Part shown: positions 42,651 through 52,108 of the stretch, one piece after another
How the letters are laid out: each line of letters begins with the position of its first letter
Position numbering within the stretch: position 1 is the first letter of the stretch
From: Dyella acidiphila
GTDB taxonomy: Bacteria > Pseudomonadota > Gammaproteobacteria > Xanthomonadales > Rhodanobacteraceae
Length of the DNA stretch: 64,000 nt
Direction of reading: 5' to 3'
Assembly (NCBI RefSeq): GCF_014863405.1
Contig: NZ_JACZZA010000001.1
Span: 868,001 to 932,000 of the forward strand
Made by a program: the position numbers and the translations under genes
The notes under the pieces: generated by a model
The model's database searches: none
Told to the model about the DNA's origin: nothing
Seen by the model: only the letters and a program-made list of their open reading frames with translations

Positions 42651-43919
42651 TCAACTCAAGGCCGCATGTGCGCTGCCGGGGTGGCGGCGCGCGTAGCCGG
42701 CCAGCACCAGCACCGCTATCGCGCCGATGCCGAACAGCGCCACCAGCGCGAGCTTTACGCGCGGATCGAGCGGCATGCCGCCAAACCAGCTGCCACTGAG
42801 CCATACGCCGGCCGCAGTGCCGCCAGTGCGCAACAGTTCCAGCCAGATACCGATGCGCCGGCCTTCCATCAGCAAGCCGATCGCCCACAGGCTGTAGACC
42901 AAGTACAGCGCATACGGCACGGCTTGCTGCAACGGCAGCTTGGGCGCCGCGCCGAGAAAATGCACGCCGATCAGCAGCAGCACGCCGAACGACGCCAGCG
43001 TGTACAGCTTCAAAGGGAATGACAGCGTCGGGTTGTAGCGTGCATGGGTAATGTCGAACTCCGCTTTTGGAAAGCGCGCGGCGACGTCGGCCGGACGCCA
43101 ACCCGGCGGTTTGATCCACACGCGCAACTTGTCCAGCCAGCTGCGCGCATGCCAGCTGTCCTTGAGCATGGCCCAATACACTTCCACGTTGGCCCACAGC
43201 GGATTCCAGCTTTGCAGCGGTGCACGCGTGCCGAACACCGGCGGATCTTCGTCGTTCTCTTCGACGAAGCTGCCGAACATGCGGTCCCAGATAATCAGGA
43301 TGCCGCCGTAGTTGCGATCGAGATAGCGATCGTTCACCGCGTGATGGGCGCGATGATTGGAAGGCGAGCAAAACACGCGATCGAACCAGCCCAGCCGCCC
43401 GATCACTTCGGTATGCACCCAGAACTGGTACAGCAGGTCGATCAACGCCACCACCGCAAACACTTCGGTGGGATAGCCAAGCAAGGCCATCGGCAGGTAG
43501 AACAGCCAGCCGAGCAGAAAGCCGCTGCCGGTCTGGCGCAGGGCGGTAGTGAGGTTGTAGCTCTCGCTCTGGTGATGCACCACATGCGCAGCCCACAGCA
43601 CATTCACTTCGTGGCCCATGCGGTGCAGCCAGTAATACAGGAAGTCGTACAGCAGCAGGCCGCTGATCCATACCCACACGCTGTCGGCCGGCAGTTGCCA
43701 GCGCGCCAGATGTGTGGCGCACCAGCCGTAGATGCCGATGGCGAACAGCTTGGTGAACACGCCCACGATCTGCGAGATGGTGCCCAGCCCCAGGCTGTTG
43801 ATCGCGTCGTTGCTGTAGTACACATCGCGCCGGCGCAGCTTCGCCACCAGCAGCTCGATGCCGATCAGGATAAAGAAGCCCGGTATGGCCCAGGCCATGA
43901 TGCGTTCGGGAGTGATCAT
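42651..43919 (-). CDS. Fatty-acid hydroxylase/sterol desaturase family enzyme, AGMO-like
   Basis: 422 residues from the ATG at 43919, which overlaps the stop of the upstream lysoplasmalogenase gene (ATGA). The di-iron histidine boxes are complete: HRMGH (99-103), HVVHH (112-116), a lone His in FWVHTE (169) and NHRAHH (188-193). Four helices surround them and three further helices form the C-terminal third. Long bacterial members with this layout resemble alkylglycerol monooxygenase (TMEM195), which cleaves ether lipids. The pairing with lysoplasmalogenase makes an ether-lipid role attractive, but substrate assignment is inference. Confidence 0.82.
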   Translation of the reverse strand: MITPERIMAWAIPGFFILIGIELLVAKLRRRDVYYSNDAINSLGLGTISQIVGVFTKLFAIGIYGWCATHLARWQLPADSVWVWISGLLLYDFLYYWLHRMGHEVNVLWAAHVVHHQSESYNLTTALRQTGSGFLLGWLFYLPMALLGYPTEVFAVVALIDLLYQFWVHTEVIGRLGWFDRVFCSPSNHRAHHAVNDRYLDRNYGGILIIWDRMFGSFVEENDEDPPVFGTRAPLQSWNPLWANVEVYWAMLKDSWHARSWLDKLRVWIKPPGWRPADVAARFPKAEFDITHARYNPTLSFPLKLYTLASFGVLLLIGVHFLGAAPKLPLQQAVPYALYLVYSLWAIGLLMEGRRIGIWLELLRTGGTAAGVWLSGSWFGGMPLDPRVKLALVALFGIGAIAVLVLAGYARRHPGSAHAALS

Positions 43920-44614
43920 CGCCAGTCTCTCGATTCGACCGTGCGGCCCTGCACGGAAACAGCGATCAGCCACAGTGCGGCGTAATACGTGGCGAGTATA
44001 TATAGCGCGGACAGCGGCAAGGCGGCGCGAAAGCGATCCCAGGCGAGCAGGCTGTCGCTGGCCATGAACAGCAGCGCACCCAGCGCGGCGAAACGGGCGG
44101 CGCTGTCACGCAGCCGGATGGCGCGGCCCAGCGCCTGCCCCGCCATGCTGGCCAGCACGCACACGTAGACCAGCACCGGCGCACGCAACGCTGGAGCGAT
44201 GCCGCGCCATAACAAAAAAGTCATGCCGGCACCGATCGCCAGGCACAGCAGCCATGGCCACAGCAGCGCGGGAAAGCGCACGTCGCTGCTGAATGCTGCG
44301 ATGAACAAAGCATGCGCGATCAGGAAACTGACCAGGCCGGGCACGAACAGATCCTGCGGCAGCATCAGCAGCACGTCGCCGAGCAAGCAGAACAGCATGC
44401 CGGCGACGATGCGGCGACGGTAGCTGGCGGATACCGGCGATGGCGTGCGCAAGGCGACGAACAGGATCAGCACCGTGGCCAGCGGCTTGCATAGCCAGTG
44501 CAGCCAATGCCAGGCATCGGTGCCGCCCTGCGTGGCCAGCGAACCGGCGATGGCGCCAGCGGCGCCCAGCACTATCAGCGGCCATAAACGAGGCGCGGAT
44601 GAAACGACGGACAT
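43916..44614 (-). CDS. Lysoplasmalogenase (YhhN/TMEM86 family)
   Basis: 232 residues with about eight hydrophobic helices. Conserved family features are the KPLATVLILFVAL start, the GLLFCLLGDVLLMLP-type helix (here GMLFCLLGDVLLMLPQDLFVPGLVSFLIAHALF) and a late SDSLLAWDRF segment carrying the conserved Asp. The family hydrolyses the vinyl-ether bond of lysoplasmalogens. GGGGAG precedes the ATG. It is the first gene of a two-gene unit, with a 4-base overlap to the AGMO-like gene. Confidence 0.85.
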   Translation of the reverse strand: MSVVSSAPRLWPLIVLGAAGAIAGSLATQGGTDAWHWLHWLCKPLATVLILFVALRTPSPVSASYRRRIVAGMLFCLLGDVLLMLPQDLFVPGLVSFLIAHALFIAAFSSDVRFPALLWPWLLCLAIGAGMTFLLWRGIAPALRAPVLVYVCVLASMAGQALGRAIRLRDSAARFAALGALLFMASDSLLAWDRFRAALPLSALYILATYYAALWLIAVSVQGRTVESRDWR

Positions 44615-44714
44615 GGATGCTCCCCTGCATCGATGCGTCGATCATAACCGCGGCGTTGCCCCGATGCGGCCGCCTAACGTTTGAAACGTGACTCAGCCGA
44701 CCCGCGTAGCCGCG

Positions 44715-44796
44715 TAGGTTGGGTTAGCGCAGCGTAACCCAACTAATCTCCATCAAAGCCAACCATCGTTGGGTTACGCTGCGCTAACCCAACCTA
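44715..44796. repeat. TAGGTTGGGTTA-family inverted repeat
   Basis: Two nearly perfect arms (TAGGTTGGGTTAGCGCAGCG and the reverse complement) around a ~25-base centre. It lies between divergently/convergently placed operons (44614 and 44816). Confidence 0.85.
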
Positions 44797-44815
44797 CGCG
44801 TTACTTGCTGACTGC

Positions 44816-47116
44816 TCAGTGCTTGATATCGCCCTTGTCCGAAGACAACAACGACACGCGGCCCAGGGCATACAACGCACCATCCGTCGGCGCGGTGTAA
44901 ACGAAGCACAGCAGATGCTGCCCATGCTGCGCAGGCAGCGTGGCATTCAACGCAACCCGGCGATCGCTGCTCTTCGGATCGGGCAGCGGCATGCTGGCCA
45001 GCACCGCGCCGTCGCAGCGATCCTTATGCACTAACAGCTCGCCATACGGCGTGCTGTGCGGGCGTGACACCACCAGCTTGATATCGTGCGCAAGCGCAAA
45101 GTTGCGTTCCAGCCGCATCGCTTCCACGCGGATGGCCGACACGCCATCGAGCGGCACAGCCGCCCACTGCTGGCAGGTGTCGAACACGTTCACCGCATAC
45201 ACCGGCTGCATGCTGGCGGCATCGGGCGTGGGTTGCAGGCGCAGGCGGAAATCGCTGCCGGGACAATTGGGCAGTTCCACGCCATCGCGGCTGAGCAGGC
45301 TGGCGCGATCGAGCACGCGCGTGTGATAGGCGGCCAGCAGCGTGCCGTTGTCGGCAAAGGTCGCGGCCTTGATCGTCACCGGCAGCTTGACCGCGAACGG
45401 CTTGCTGTACAGCTGGGCGTGCAGGTCCGGCACGCTGCCGTCGATGGTGTAGCGGATGGCACCGTATCCGGCCTGGTTCTGCAGCGTGACACTGGCCTGC
45501 CCGCTCTTCAGCGCCGCATTGGCGTCGACCTTGATGCTGGCCTCGAAGGCGGTGTCGGCGTAGGGGATCTTCTGTGCGTCGTAGCGTGCCAGCTGCGCCG
45601 GCAGGCGTGCCAGAAAGCCGTGCCAGTTGTGCGCGGCAGCCGGCGACCAGGTGACTTCGCTCAACGCGTCCAGGCGCGGGAATACCGCATGCTGCACGTG
45701 CTGCATGGTCGGCATGTGCTCGGTCCACACATTGGCCTGCGCGCCCAGCACATGCGCCGCCTGCGTGGCATTCAACACCGCGGGAATCGGCTTGAAGTTG
45801 TAGACGCTGGCCAGATTGCGCACGGGTACGCGTCCGGCCGCCTCGTCGGCCAGATCGCTCTGCACGCTGTCCATATACAGATCCGGCGCCGGCGACATCA
45901 CCACGTCGTGTCCAAGCTTGGCGGCCTTGATCGCGCCATCGGTACCGCGCCAGGACATCACGGTGGCATCGGCGGGCACGCCGCCATCGAGGATTTCGTC
46001 CCAGCCAATCAAGCGACGGCCATGCGCCGACAGATAGCTGCCGATGCGCCCGATAAACCAGCCCTGCAGCGCATCTTCGTCTTTCAGGTGCAGCGCGCGG
46101 ATCTTCGCCTGCACGGCGGCCGAAGCCTTCCACTGATCCTTGATCGCTTCGTCGCCGCCGACGTGGATGTAGTGCGAGGGGAACAAGGCCAGCACTTCGT
46201 CGAGCACGTTGTCGATGAACTGGAAGGTGTTGTCGTCGACGTTATACAGATACGGATTCACACCCCAGTCGACCGACAGCGGCGGCCGCTGGCCAGTCAC
46301 ACCAAATTGCGGATACGACGCCACCGCGGCCTGCGCATGACCGGGCATATCGATTTCCGGCACCACGGTGATATGGCGCGCAGTGGCATAGGCCACCACG
46401 TCGCGAATCTGCTGCTGGGTGTAGAAGCCGCCGTAGCGCTGCGGTTCGCCATCGTGACCCGCATCCGGCGGCGTGCGCCATGCACCGGTGTTGGTCAGCT
46501 CCGGATAGCGCTTGATCTCGATGCGCCAGCCCTGGTCGTCGGTGAGATGCCAGTGCAGCACGTTGAGCTTGTGCTGGGCCATCTGGTCGAGCAGGCCCTC
46601 GACCTCGTCCACCGACTGGAAATGCCGCGCGGAATCGAGCATCAGGCCGCGCCAGGCGAAGCGCGGCCAGTCGCTGATATGCAGCGCGGGCACTTGCACC
46701 GCACCCTGCTGGGCATCCGGCGTGAGCAATTGCCATAGCGTGACGGCGCCATGGAACAGGCCGGCATCGTCGCGCGCGTCGATGCGGATGCCCTGGGCAG
46801 TGACATCCAGCGTATAGCCTTCGGCCTGTTTTACCGCATTGTGCGGATCGTGCTGGAACACGATGGCGTTCGGCGCCGGCGCGCCCTCGGTGATCTGCAG
46901 ATGCAGGCCGCGCGTCCGGGCCAGCAGGTCGGCCAAGTATTGCGCGGACTGCCGCGCGGCCGTGTCATTCGGCGCCACCACGATCGGTGTGCCGGCATCG
47001 ACCTTGAAGGTGCCGGCAGCCGGCTTGAGCTGCGCCGGCATCGGTATCAGCGATGACGGGGAAGCCTGGGCGATACCGCATACAAGCAGGCAAAGAAGGA
47101 GGCTTGCGAATTTCAT
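44816..47116 (-). CDS. Beta-N-acetylhexosaminidase, GH20
   Basis: 766 residues with a signal peptide (KFASLLLCLLVCGIAQAS). A GH20 N-terminal domain (~25-150) is followed by the TIM barrel, starting PRFAWRGLMLDSARHFQ. The catalytic Asp-Glu pair is D322-E323 in HVGGDE, and substrate-binding segments are HLTDDQGWR and EIDMPGH. A ~200-residue C-terminal beta region follows. It splits GlcNAc from chitooligosaccharides outside the cytoplasm. It lies 81 bases after the GH9 gene on the same strand, so the two probably form one operon within the GlcNAc locus. Confidence 0.93.
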   Translation of the reverse strand: MKFASLLLCLLVCGIAQASPSSLIPMPAQLKPAAGTFKVDAGTPIVVAPNDTAARQSAQYLADLLARTRGLHLQITEGAPAPNAIVFQHDPHNAVKQAEGYTLDVTAQGIRIDARDDAGLFHGAVTLWQLLTPDAQQGAVQVPALHISDWPRFAWRGLMLDSARHFQSVDEVEGLLDQMAQHKLNVLHWHLTDDQGWRIEIKRYPELTNTGAWRTPPDAGHDGEPQRYGGFYTQQQIRDVVAYATARHITVVPEIDMPGHAQAAVASYPQFGVTGQRPPLSVDWGVNPYLYNVDDNTFQFIDNVLDEVLALFPSHYIHVGGDEAIKDQWKASAAVQAKIRALHLKDEDALQGWFIGRIGSYLSAHGRRLIGWDEILDGGVPADATVMSWRGTDGAIKAAKLGHDVVMSPAPDLYMDSVQSDLADEAAGRVPVRNLASVYNFKPIPAVLNATQAAHVLGAQANVWTEHMPTMQHVQHAVFPRLDALSEVTWSPAAAHNWHGFLARLPAQLARYDAQKIPYADTAFEASIKVDANAALKSGQASVTLQNQAGYGAIRYTIDGSVPDLHAQLYSKPFAVKLPVTIKAATFADNGTLLAAYHTRVLDRASLLSRDGVELPNCPGSDFRLRLQPTPDAASMQPVYAVNVFDTCQQWAAVPLDGVSAIRVEAMRLERNFALAHDIKLVVSRPHSTPYGELLVHKDRCDGAVLASMPLPDPKSSDRRVALNATLPAQHGQHLLCFVYTAPTDGALYALGRVSLLSSDKGDIKH

Positions 47117-47197
47117 TCGGACATCCTGTTACGCGTCATGGGGCACACCTGCCGCCGAGGGACTATCGAATACATCGCAAGGATGTTCAATGCCAGC

Positions 47198-49030
47198 TCA
47201 ATCGTGCGGCAGGCTCACCGCGTACAAATACCACGCATCGTGCGGCAGCCATTGCTCGGTCCAGCGCCAGTCGTCGTCGCGGCCGGTCTGGGCGTAGCCG
47301 AGATTGAACGCAATGCCGTCCTCGTCGTCCAGGCCGGCGGTGATGCCGTTGATGATCGCGCCGGGCGCGCTGGTGTATTCGTAGGAGCGGAAAAACATGT
47401 ACTGCGCATTGCGCTGGCCGCTGCCCATCAACATGCTGGTGTCGAACGGATTGCGGCCGAGGATCCAGTGCAGCTGATTCCAGGCGTACTGTTCCAGTTG
47501 CGCATGGAAGGCGGCGTCCGCGGCGAACAGCGGAGCGGCCATGCGCGCGGCGGCGGCGAGCGAGGCGATGCGCGCGTTCTCGCCCTGCCACCACGGCGCC
47601 GCTTCGCTGTCGTGCGGGAAGAAGAATGCGGTGCGGACGTTGCCATTGCCCATGCGCACCAGCTGGCGCGCGTAACCGAAGGGATTGTTTACGTCACCGG
47701 TGACATGCAGCTCGTAGGCAAGCGAGCGCCGCACGGTATCGCGCACGGCCGCTTGCTGGTCCGGCGTGGCGATGGCGGCGTATTCGAGCAGCGCGATGAC
47801 CGGCAGGCCGGCATCGGTGGGATGGAAGAACGGACGCACGCCGCTGTCGGCGCGCCAGTAATCGCGCTGGCCGTCATGCGTCACCAGGCGCGCCATCAGG
47901 CTGTCGGCACGCTGCTGCGCGGCTTTGCGCCAGGTTTCGTCATGCGTGGCGCGATACAGCTCAGTAGCGGCCAGCAGTGCGCAGTAATCGTCGACGATAT
48001 TCTCCACGCCGTCGTTGATCAGCTGCCGGTTGTTTGCATCGAGAAAACGATACGCAGCTTCGGCGCTGCGCAGATAATCCTGGCGACTGAAATCCCCGTC
48101 GGCGTCCATCGTGCTGGCTAGCGCCAGCGCGGCGATCGCCATGCCGCCGCCGGCGCGGAAGCTGGCCTCGTAGGCATGCGGCCCATGCGTGGGCGTGTAC
48201 TGTTCGGTGCTGTCGTTGGCGTTGCGCTTGATCTGCGTACGCCAATTGGGATCACCGATGCGCCGGTCCTGCGCCAGCTTGGTCGCGCCAGGGGCATCGA
48301 TCGATTGATAGAACGAACCATCGGGCCGCTTGTCGCGCACCAGAAAATCCGCGCCGAACAGGCCTTCGTCGAGCAGGCGCCGCAGGTACTGGCTGAAGTT
48401 CTGGTCGTGGCGCGCATCCAGTTGCTGGTAGCTCCGCAGCAGGCTCCATACCACCAGCGGCAATTGCTGGGTGTTGAAGTAAGAAGTGAGGTTCTGGTGC
48501 GACAGGTGGATGCCGTAGTCGCCGGTGGCGTCGTACCAGCCGCCGTGCAGATCCAGCGTGCCGGGCGTGCCATCCGGATGCGCTAGCCGGCGATCGGCCT
48601 TGTCCATCAGACCGCTGGCGCGCTGGCCTTTGAAGTAATAGATCACATTGGACAGCGTGTTGCGTTCCAGCACGTTGTCCTGCACCAGGAATTCGTCGGA
48701 ACGGATGCAGCTGCCCTGCTCGTTCAATTGCAGGTAATAGCGGCCGGACGTTTTCAGCTCGGAGAAATCGGCGCGCCAGTAATGCTGGCTGCTCCATTTG
48801 GACACCGGACCGGTGTCCTGCAATGTGCCGGCATAGACCGCGGCGCCGGTAGCTGCATCGATTACCTGAAAGGCATGCAGCGACTGCCCCACATCGGCGG
48901 ATACCACCGCCTGTTTGTTCGCCTGCAATTCGTAGCCGACCTGATCGACCAGCACGGCCGGCTGCGTGGCCCACGCCTGCATGGCACTCAAACCCAGGCA
49001 TGCCACCCAGCACTGCACGGCAAACTTCAT
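47198..49030 (-). CDS. GH9-family glycoside hydrolase, possible exo-glucosaminidase
   Basis: 610 residues from the ATG at 49030 (AGGAG upstream); the frame continues upstream into the TonB receptor gene, but that part is its shadow. The signal peptide ends near AWATQ. An N-terminal Ig-like domain (~24-110, VDQVGYELQANKQAVV) precedes the (alpha/alpha)6 barrel with HGGWYDATGDYG (162-173), the LGRNPFDTSM segment, and the C-terminal catalytic region ...WTEQWLPHDAW. GH9 is best known for cellulases, but a marine GH9 subgroup found in chitin loci acts as exo-beta-D-glucosaminidase. Given the GlcNAc genes around it, a glucosamine-releasing role is favoured here over endoglucanase. Confidence 0.82.
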   Translation of the reverse strand: MKFAVQCWVACLGLSAMQAWATQPAVLVDQVGYELQANKQAVVSADVGQSLHAFQVIDAATGAAVYAGTLQDTGPVSKWSSQHYWRADFSELKTSGRYYLQLNEQGSCIRSDEFLVQDNVLERNTLSNVIYYFKGQRASGLMDKADRRLAHPDGTPGTLDLHGGWYDATGDYGIHLSHQNLTSYFNTQQLPLVVWSLLRSYQQLDARHDQNFSQYLRRLLDEGLFGADFLVRDKRPDGSFYQSIDAPGATKLAQDRRIGDPNWRTQIKRNANDSTEQYTPTHGPHAYEASFRAGGGMAIAALALASTMDADGDFSRQDYLRSAEAAYRFLDANNRQLINDGVENIVDDYCALLAATELYRATHDETWRKAAQQRADSLMARLVTHDGQRDYWRADSGVRPFFHPTDAGLPVIALLEYAAIATPDQQAAVRDTVRRSLAYELHVTGDVNNPFGYARQLVRMGNGNVRTAFFFPHDSEAAPWWQGENARIASLAAAARMAAPLFAADAAFHAQLEQYAWNQLHWILGRNPFDTSMLMGSGQRNAQYMFFRSYEYTSAPGAIINGITAGLDDEDGIAFNLGYAQTGRDDDWRWTEQWLPHDAWYLYAVSLPHD

Positions 49031-49109
49031 GCGAACACTCCTGCGGCCAGAGCGACAACGCCGGCAGCGCCGGCGTTGGGAGATTCGTGCTTTCGCCGCC
49101 CCGCCCGGG

Positions 49110-49141
49110 AAAAAAAGGGACCTGGCAAGATCGCCAGGTCC
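49110..49141 (-). terminator. Strong intrinsic terminator after the TonB receptor gene
   Basis: On the minus strand: GGACCTGGC / GCCAGGTCC stem with a 6-nt loop, followed by a run of 7 T. It separates the receptor gene from the GH9-GH20 pair, so the hydrolases need their own promoter or read-through. Confidence 0.9.
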
Positions 49142-49173
49142 TTGGCGGGGAAGAAAAAGTGTTTTGCGTTGGA

Positions 49174-51984
49174 TCAGAACTTGAAGTGCGCCTCCAGCAT
49201 GAACTGGCGGCCGGTCACATACTCTTCGGACAACTGCGTCTTGCTGCCCAGGTAGGCGTAGTACTTGGAGTTGAGCAGGTTGAGCATGTCCAGCGAGACC
49301 GAGAAGTTCTTGCTGACCTGGTACGCCGCCGACGCATCGAGTTCCTTGAAGCCATCCACATAGGTGGAAGCCGCACCGGCCACATAGCCGCCGGCGAGGT
49401 AGGCACTGCGATAGTTGTACGACACGCTGGCGCTGTACGGGCCCTTCTCGAAGTACGGCGCGATGGTGTACGCGTCCTTCGAGTTGTACGGCAGCCAGCC
49501 ACCGGTGTGGGTCGAACCGTCGGAGTAGGTGTAGTTGGCACGCAGACCGAAGCCGCTGTCGCCGAAGGCCTGCTGGTAGCTCAGGGTGGCGCCCTTCACC
49601 TTGGCACGGCCGCCGTTGACCGGCGCGGTTACGTCGTACTGGCACACGCCCGCACTGGTACACAGGCCGGCGGCGATCTGCGCATTACCTTCGCTCTGCA
49701 GATAGCCGGGCAGCGTCCAGGAACCGTTGATGCGGGTCTGGGTGGTGGCCGCGTTGACGATGTAGTTCAGCACGTCCTTGTAGAACACCGAGGCCGCGAA
49801 CATCGACTCGTCGTTGAAATACCACTCGGCCGAGGCGTCGAAGTTGGCCGAACGATACGGCTTCAGGTTCGGGTTGCCGCCAGCGCCGGTCAGCACGGTG
49901 TCGTTGGCTTCGAAGTACGGAGCCATCTGGTTGAACGGTGCGTAGGAGATCGTTTCCGAAGCCGCGCCGCGCACGATGAAGTCCGGTGCGACGTTCCAGG
50001 CGACGTTAACCGACGGCAGCCAGTTGTTGTACGAGGTCTTCGAGGTCACCCAGCCGAAGCCGTTCGGGAAGTAGCAGTCGAAGGTATCGGCGGCCGAGCA
50101 GGCGCTGGGCACGTTGTAGCCCGACGAGTCGAACTCGGTGTGCACGAAGCGGATGCCGAGGTTGCCATGCACGTTGTCGGTGCCGAAGTTCGCCTGCAGG
50201 TACGCCGCGCTGTTCTGCTGCTGCACCGCCCAGGTGTTGTCGAAGTACACGTTCGCATCGCGCGCCGTACCGAAGCCCGGCGTGCTAAGCACGGCGTTCT
50301 TGATGGCGTTCAGACCGCTGGTCTGCACGTGGGTGACGAAGCTGTCGGTCAGGCCCAGGGCGCTGGCGCCGGCCAGGTCGGTGAGACCGCCGTAGCCGAT
50401 CTGGTTCAGGGTCAGCTGCTGCGGACCGGTGAAGGCGTTTTCGGTCTGGCTTTCCCAGTGGCTGGCATAACGCGCGCCGACCAGGATCTCGTTGACGAAG
50501 CCGTCCAGATCCTTGCTGAAATCGAGCTGGCCGTACGTGTCGCGCGCCTTGTAGAGGATGGTTTCCTCGTTGCCGCCCCAGCCATTGTCAGCCCAGTAGT
50601 TGGGGTTGTTGGCGGAGGACGGATCGGTGAACTGCACACCGTTGTTGATGTTCCAGTCGAAGCCGCCGCCGTAATAGATTTCCTTGATGAACGAGGTCAT
50701 CGGGTTGCTGGAGCTGCTTACGCCGGCCTGGCCGGCCAGACGCCAGCCGTCACCGAAATAGGTGGCCTTCCAGTCCACGCCCTTGGTGGTGACCATCGAC
50801 TGGCGGGCGTAGTTGTCGGCGAAGGTGGCGGCGGTGCTCTTGCAGGTGGTGGTGTTGTAGCAGGGCGTACCGACCTGCGTACCGGCCACGATGATGCCGT
50901 TGGCACCTTCGGTCAGCGAAGTGATGCCGCCCGGGGCATTGGTCGCCCACGGATACAACGACTGGTTGACGTTGTTCAGGCTGTCCTTCATGTACATCAG
51001 ACTTACGGTGCTTTCGAAGTTCTGATTCGGACGGTACTGCAGGTTGACCAGGATGCTGTTGCGCTTCTCGGTCTGCTGGAAGTTGGCCGCGCTGAGCTGG
51101 TTCGGGATCTGGTCGGTGCCCTTGATCGTGCCCGCATTGAGCTCGTTCTGGATCGCGGTATTGCCTGCGGCCAGGGCTGCCGTGTTCACCGTGGAGACGC
51201 TGGTATAGCCGTAGTTCTCCATGCCTTCGCGGCTGGTGAACTGTTCCTGGTGACCGGCCGACACGTCGACACCGAAGGTCTTGTCAGCGTTGTGCCAGGA
51301 ATAGAACACCGAACCGTTCGGACGCTGGTTGCCGACCATGTCGTTGTAGTTCACGCCGAACGAACCGCTGACCGTGTTGGGTGCCACATCAAGCGGCTGC
51401 ACGGTATGCATCAGCACCGTACCGCCCAGGCTGCCTTCGACGATGCGCGCTTCCGGGCTCTTGAGCACTTCGATCTGGCCCAGGATTTCGGTCGGCAGCT
51501 GCGAGTAGTTGAAGCCGCGGTTCGGGTTGTCGCCGAACAGCCAGATCGCCTGCGCAATCGGATGCCCGTCGAGCAGGCTCACGTTGAGGCTGGGGTCCAT
51601 GCCGTCGATGCTGACGCGCTGGGTGCCCGGGATGCTGCGATCGAGCGTCACGCCCGGGATCTGCGCCAGCGCTTCGGCAGCGTTGGTGGTGGGGAACTTG
51701 CCGATGTCTTCGGCAGTGATCGCGTCGACGATCGCATCGGCGTTGCGCTTGGTGTCCATCGACGCCTGCAAGCTGGCGCGGATACCGGTTACCGTGATGG
51801 TCGCCAACTGCTTGGCGCTATCGGCGCTGCTGCCTTTGCTTTGCGCGGTGTCCTGGCTGCGGGTCAATGCACCGACGCCGTTGCTGGTCGTCGTGGTTTG
51901 TGTCGTGTCCTGTGCATACAGTGCACCGGACAAACATAGGCCGGCGAAGATGCTCGCGGCGAGCATGGTCTTGCGATGTGACAT
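49174..51984 (-). CDS. TonB-dependent receptor for (chito)oligosaccharides
   Basis: 936 residues. The signal peptide ends near SGALYAQ. The TonB-box region is LATITVTGIRASLQASMDTK, followed by the plug (IVDAITAEDIGKFPTTNAAEALAQIPGVTLDR). The barrel ends with Phe (MLEAHFKF). The GIRASL...K-N-...ITAEDIGKFP opening is typical of the large carbohydrate-uptake TonB receptors of Xanthomonadales and Caulobacter. Its place between GlcNAc hydrolases and kinase points to chitooligosaccharide or GlcNAc uptake. A strong terminator follows it; the kinase gene lies 124 bases upstream on the same strand. Confidence 0.9.
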   Translation of the reverse strand: MSHRKTMLAASIFAGLCLSGALYAQDTTQTTTTSNGVGALTRSQDTAQSKGSSADSAKQLATITVTGIRASLQASMDTKRNADAIVDAITAEDIGKFPTTNAAEALAQIPGVTLDRSIPGTQRVSIDGMDPSLNVSLLDGHPIAQAIWLFGDNPNRGFNYSQLPTEILGQIEVLKSPEARIVEGSLGGTVLMHTVQPLDVAPNTVSGSFGVNYNDMVGNQRPNGSVFYSWHNADKTFGVDVSAGHQEQFTSREGMENYGYTSVSTVNTAALAAGNTAIQNELNAGTIKGTDQIPNQLSAANFQQTEKRNSILVNLQYRPNQNFESTVSLMYMKDSLNNVNQSLYPWATNAPGGITSLTEGANGIIVAGTQVGTPCYNTTTCKSTAATFADNYARQSMVTTKGVDWKATYFGDGWRLAGQAGVSSSSNPMTSFIKEIYYGGGFDWNINNGVQFTDPSSANNPNYWADNGWGGNEETILYKARDTYGQLDFSKDLDGFVNEILVGARYASHWESQTENAFTGPQQLTLNQIGYGGLTDLAGASALGLTDSFVTHVQTSGLNAIKNAVLSTPGFGTARDANVYFDNTWAVQQQNSAAYLQANFGTDNVHGNLGIRFVHTEFDSSGYNVPSACSAADTFDCYFPNGFGWVTSKTSYNNWLPSVNVAWNVAPDFIVRGAASETISYAPFNQMAPYFEANDTVLTGAGGNPNLKPYRSANFDASAEWYFNDESMFAASVFYKDVLNYIVNAATTQTRINGSWTLPGYLQSEGNAQIAAGLCTSAGVCQYDVTAPVNGGRAKVKGATLSYQQAFGDSGFGLRANYTYSDGSTHTGGWLPYNSKDAYTIAPYFEKGPYSASVSYNYRSAYLAGGYVAGAASTYVDGFKELDASAAYQVSKNFSVSLDMLNLLNSKYYAYLGSKTQLSEEYVTGRQFMLEAHFKF

Positions 51985-52108
51985 GGCTTCCTCCCCTCAG
52001 AGGCTTTCAGCTACGGAAAATGTTCGCGGCATGCCCGTGCTGTGTGGCGATGGGCTTGCGCCCGGTTTGGGTTTAAAAAACCTCGTTCTCAATTGCTCCG
52101 CACGCGCC

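Noticed and set aside
47198-49663. Single 821-codon GH9 protein
   Set aside because: The upstream part overlaps the TonB receptor 3' end and a strong terminator; the signal peptide starts at 49030.
49000-51939. A 979-codon open frame antisense to the TonB receptor gene
   Set aside because: It is a GC-skew shadow: composition is Arg/Val/Gly/His-biased, it has no domain, and the opposite strand encodes a clear receptor.
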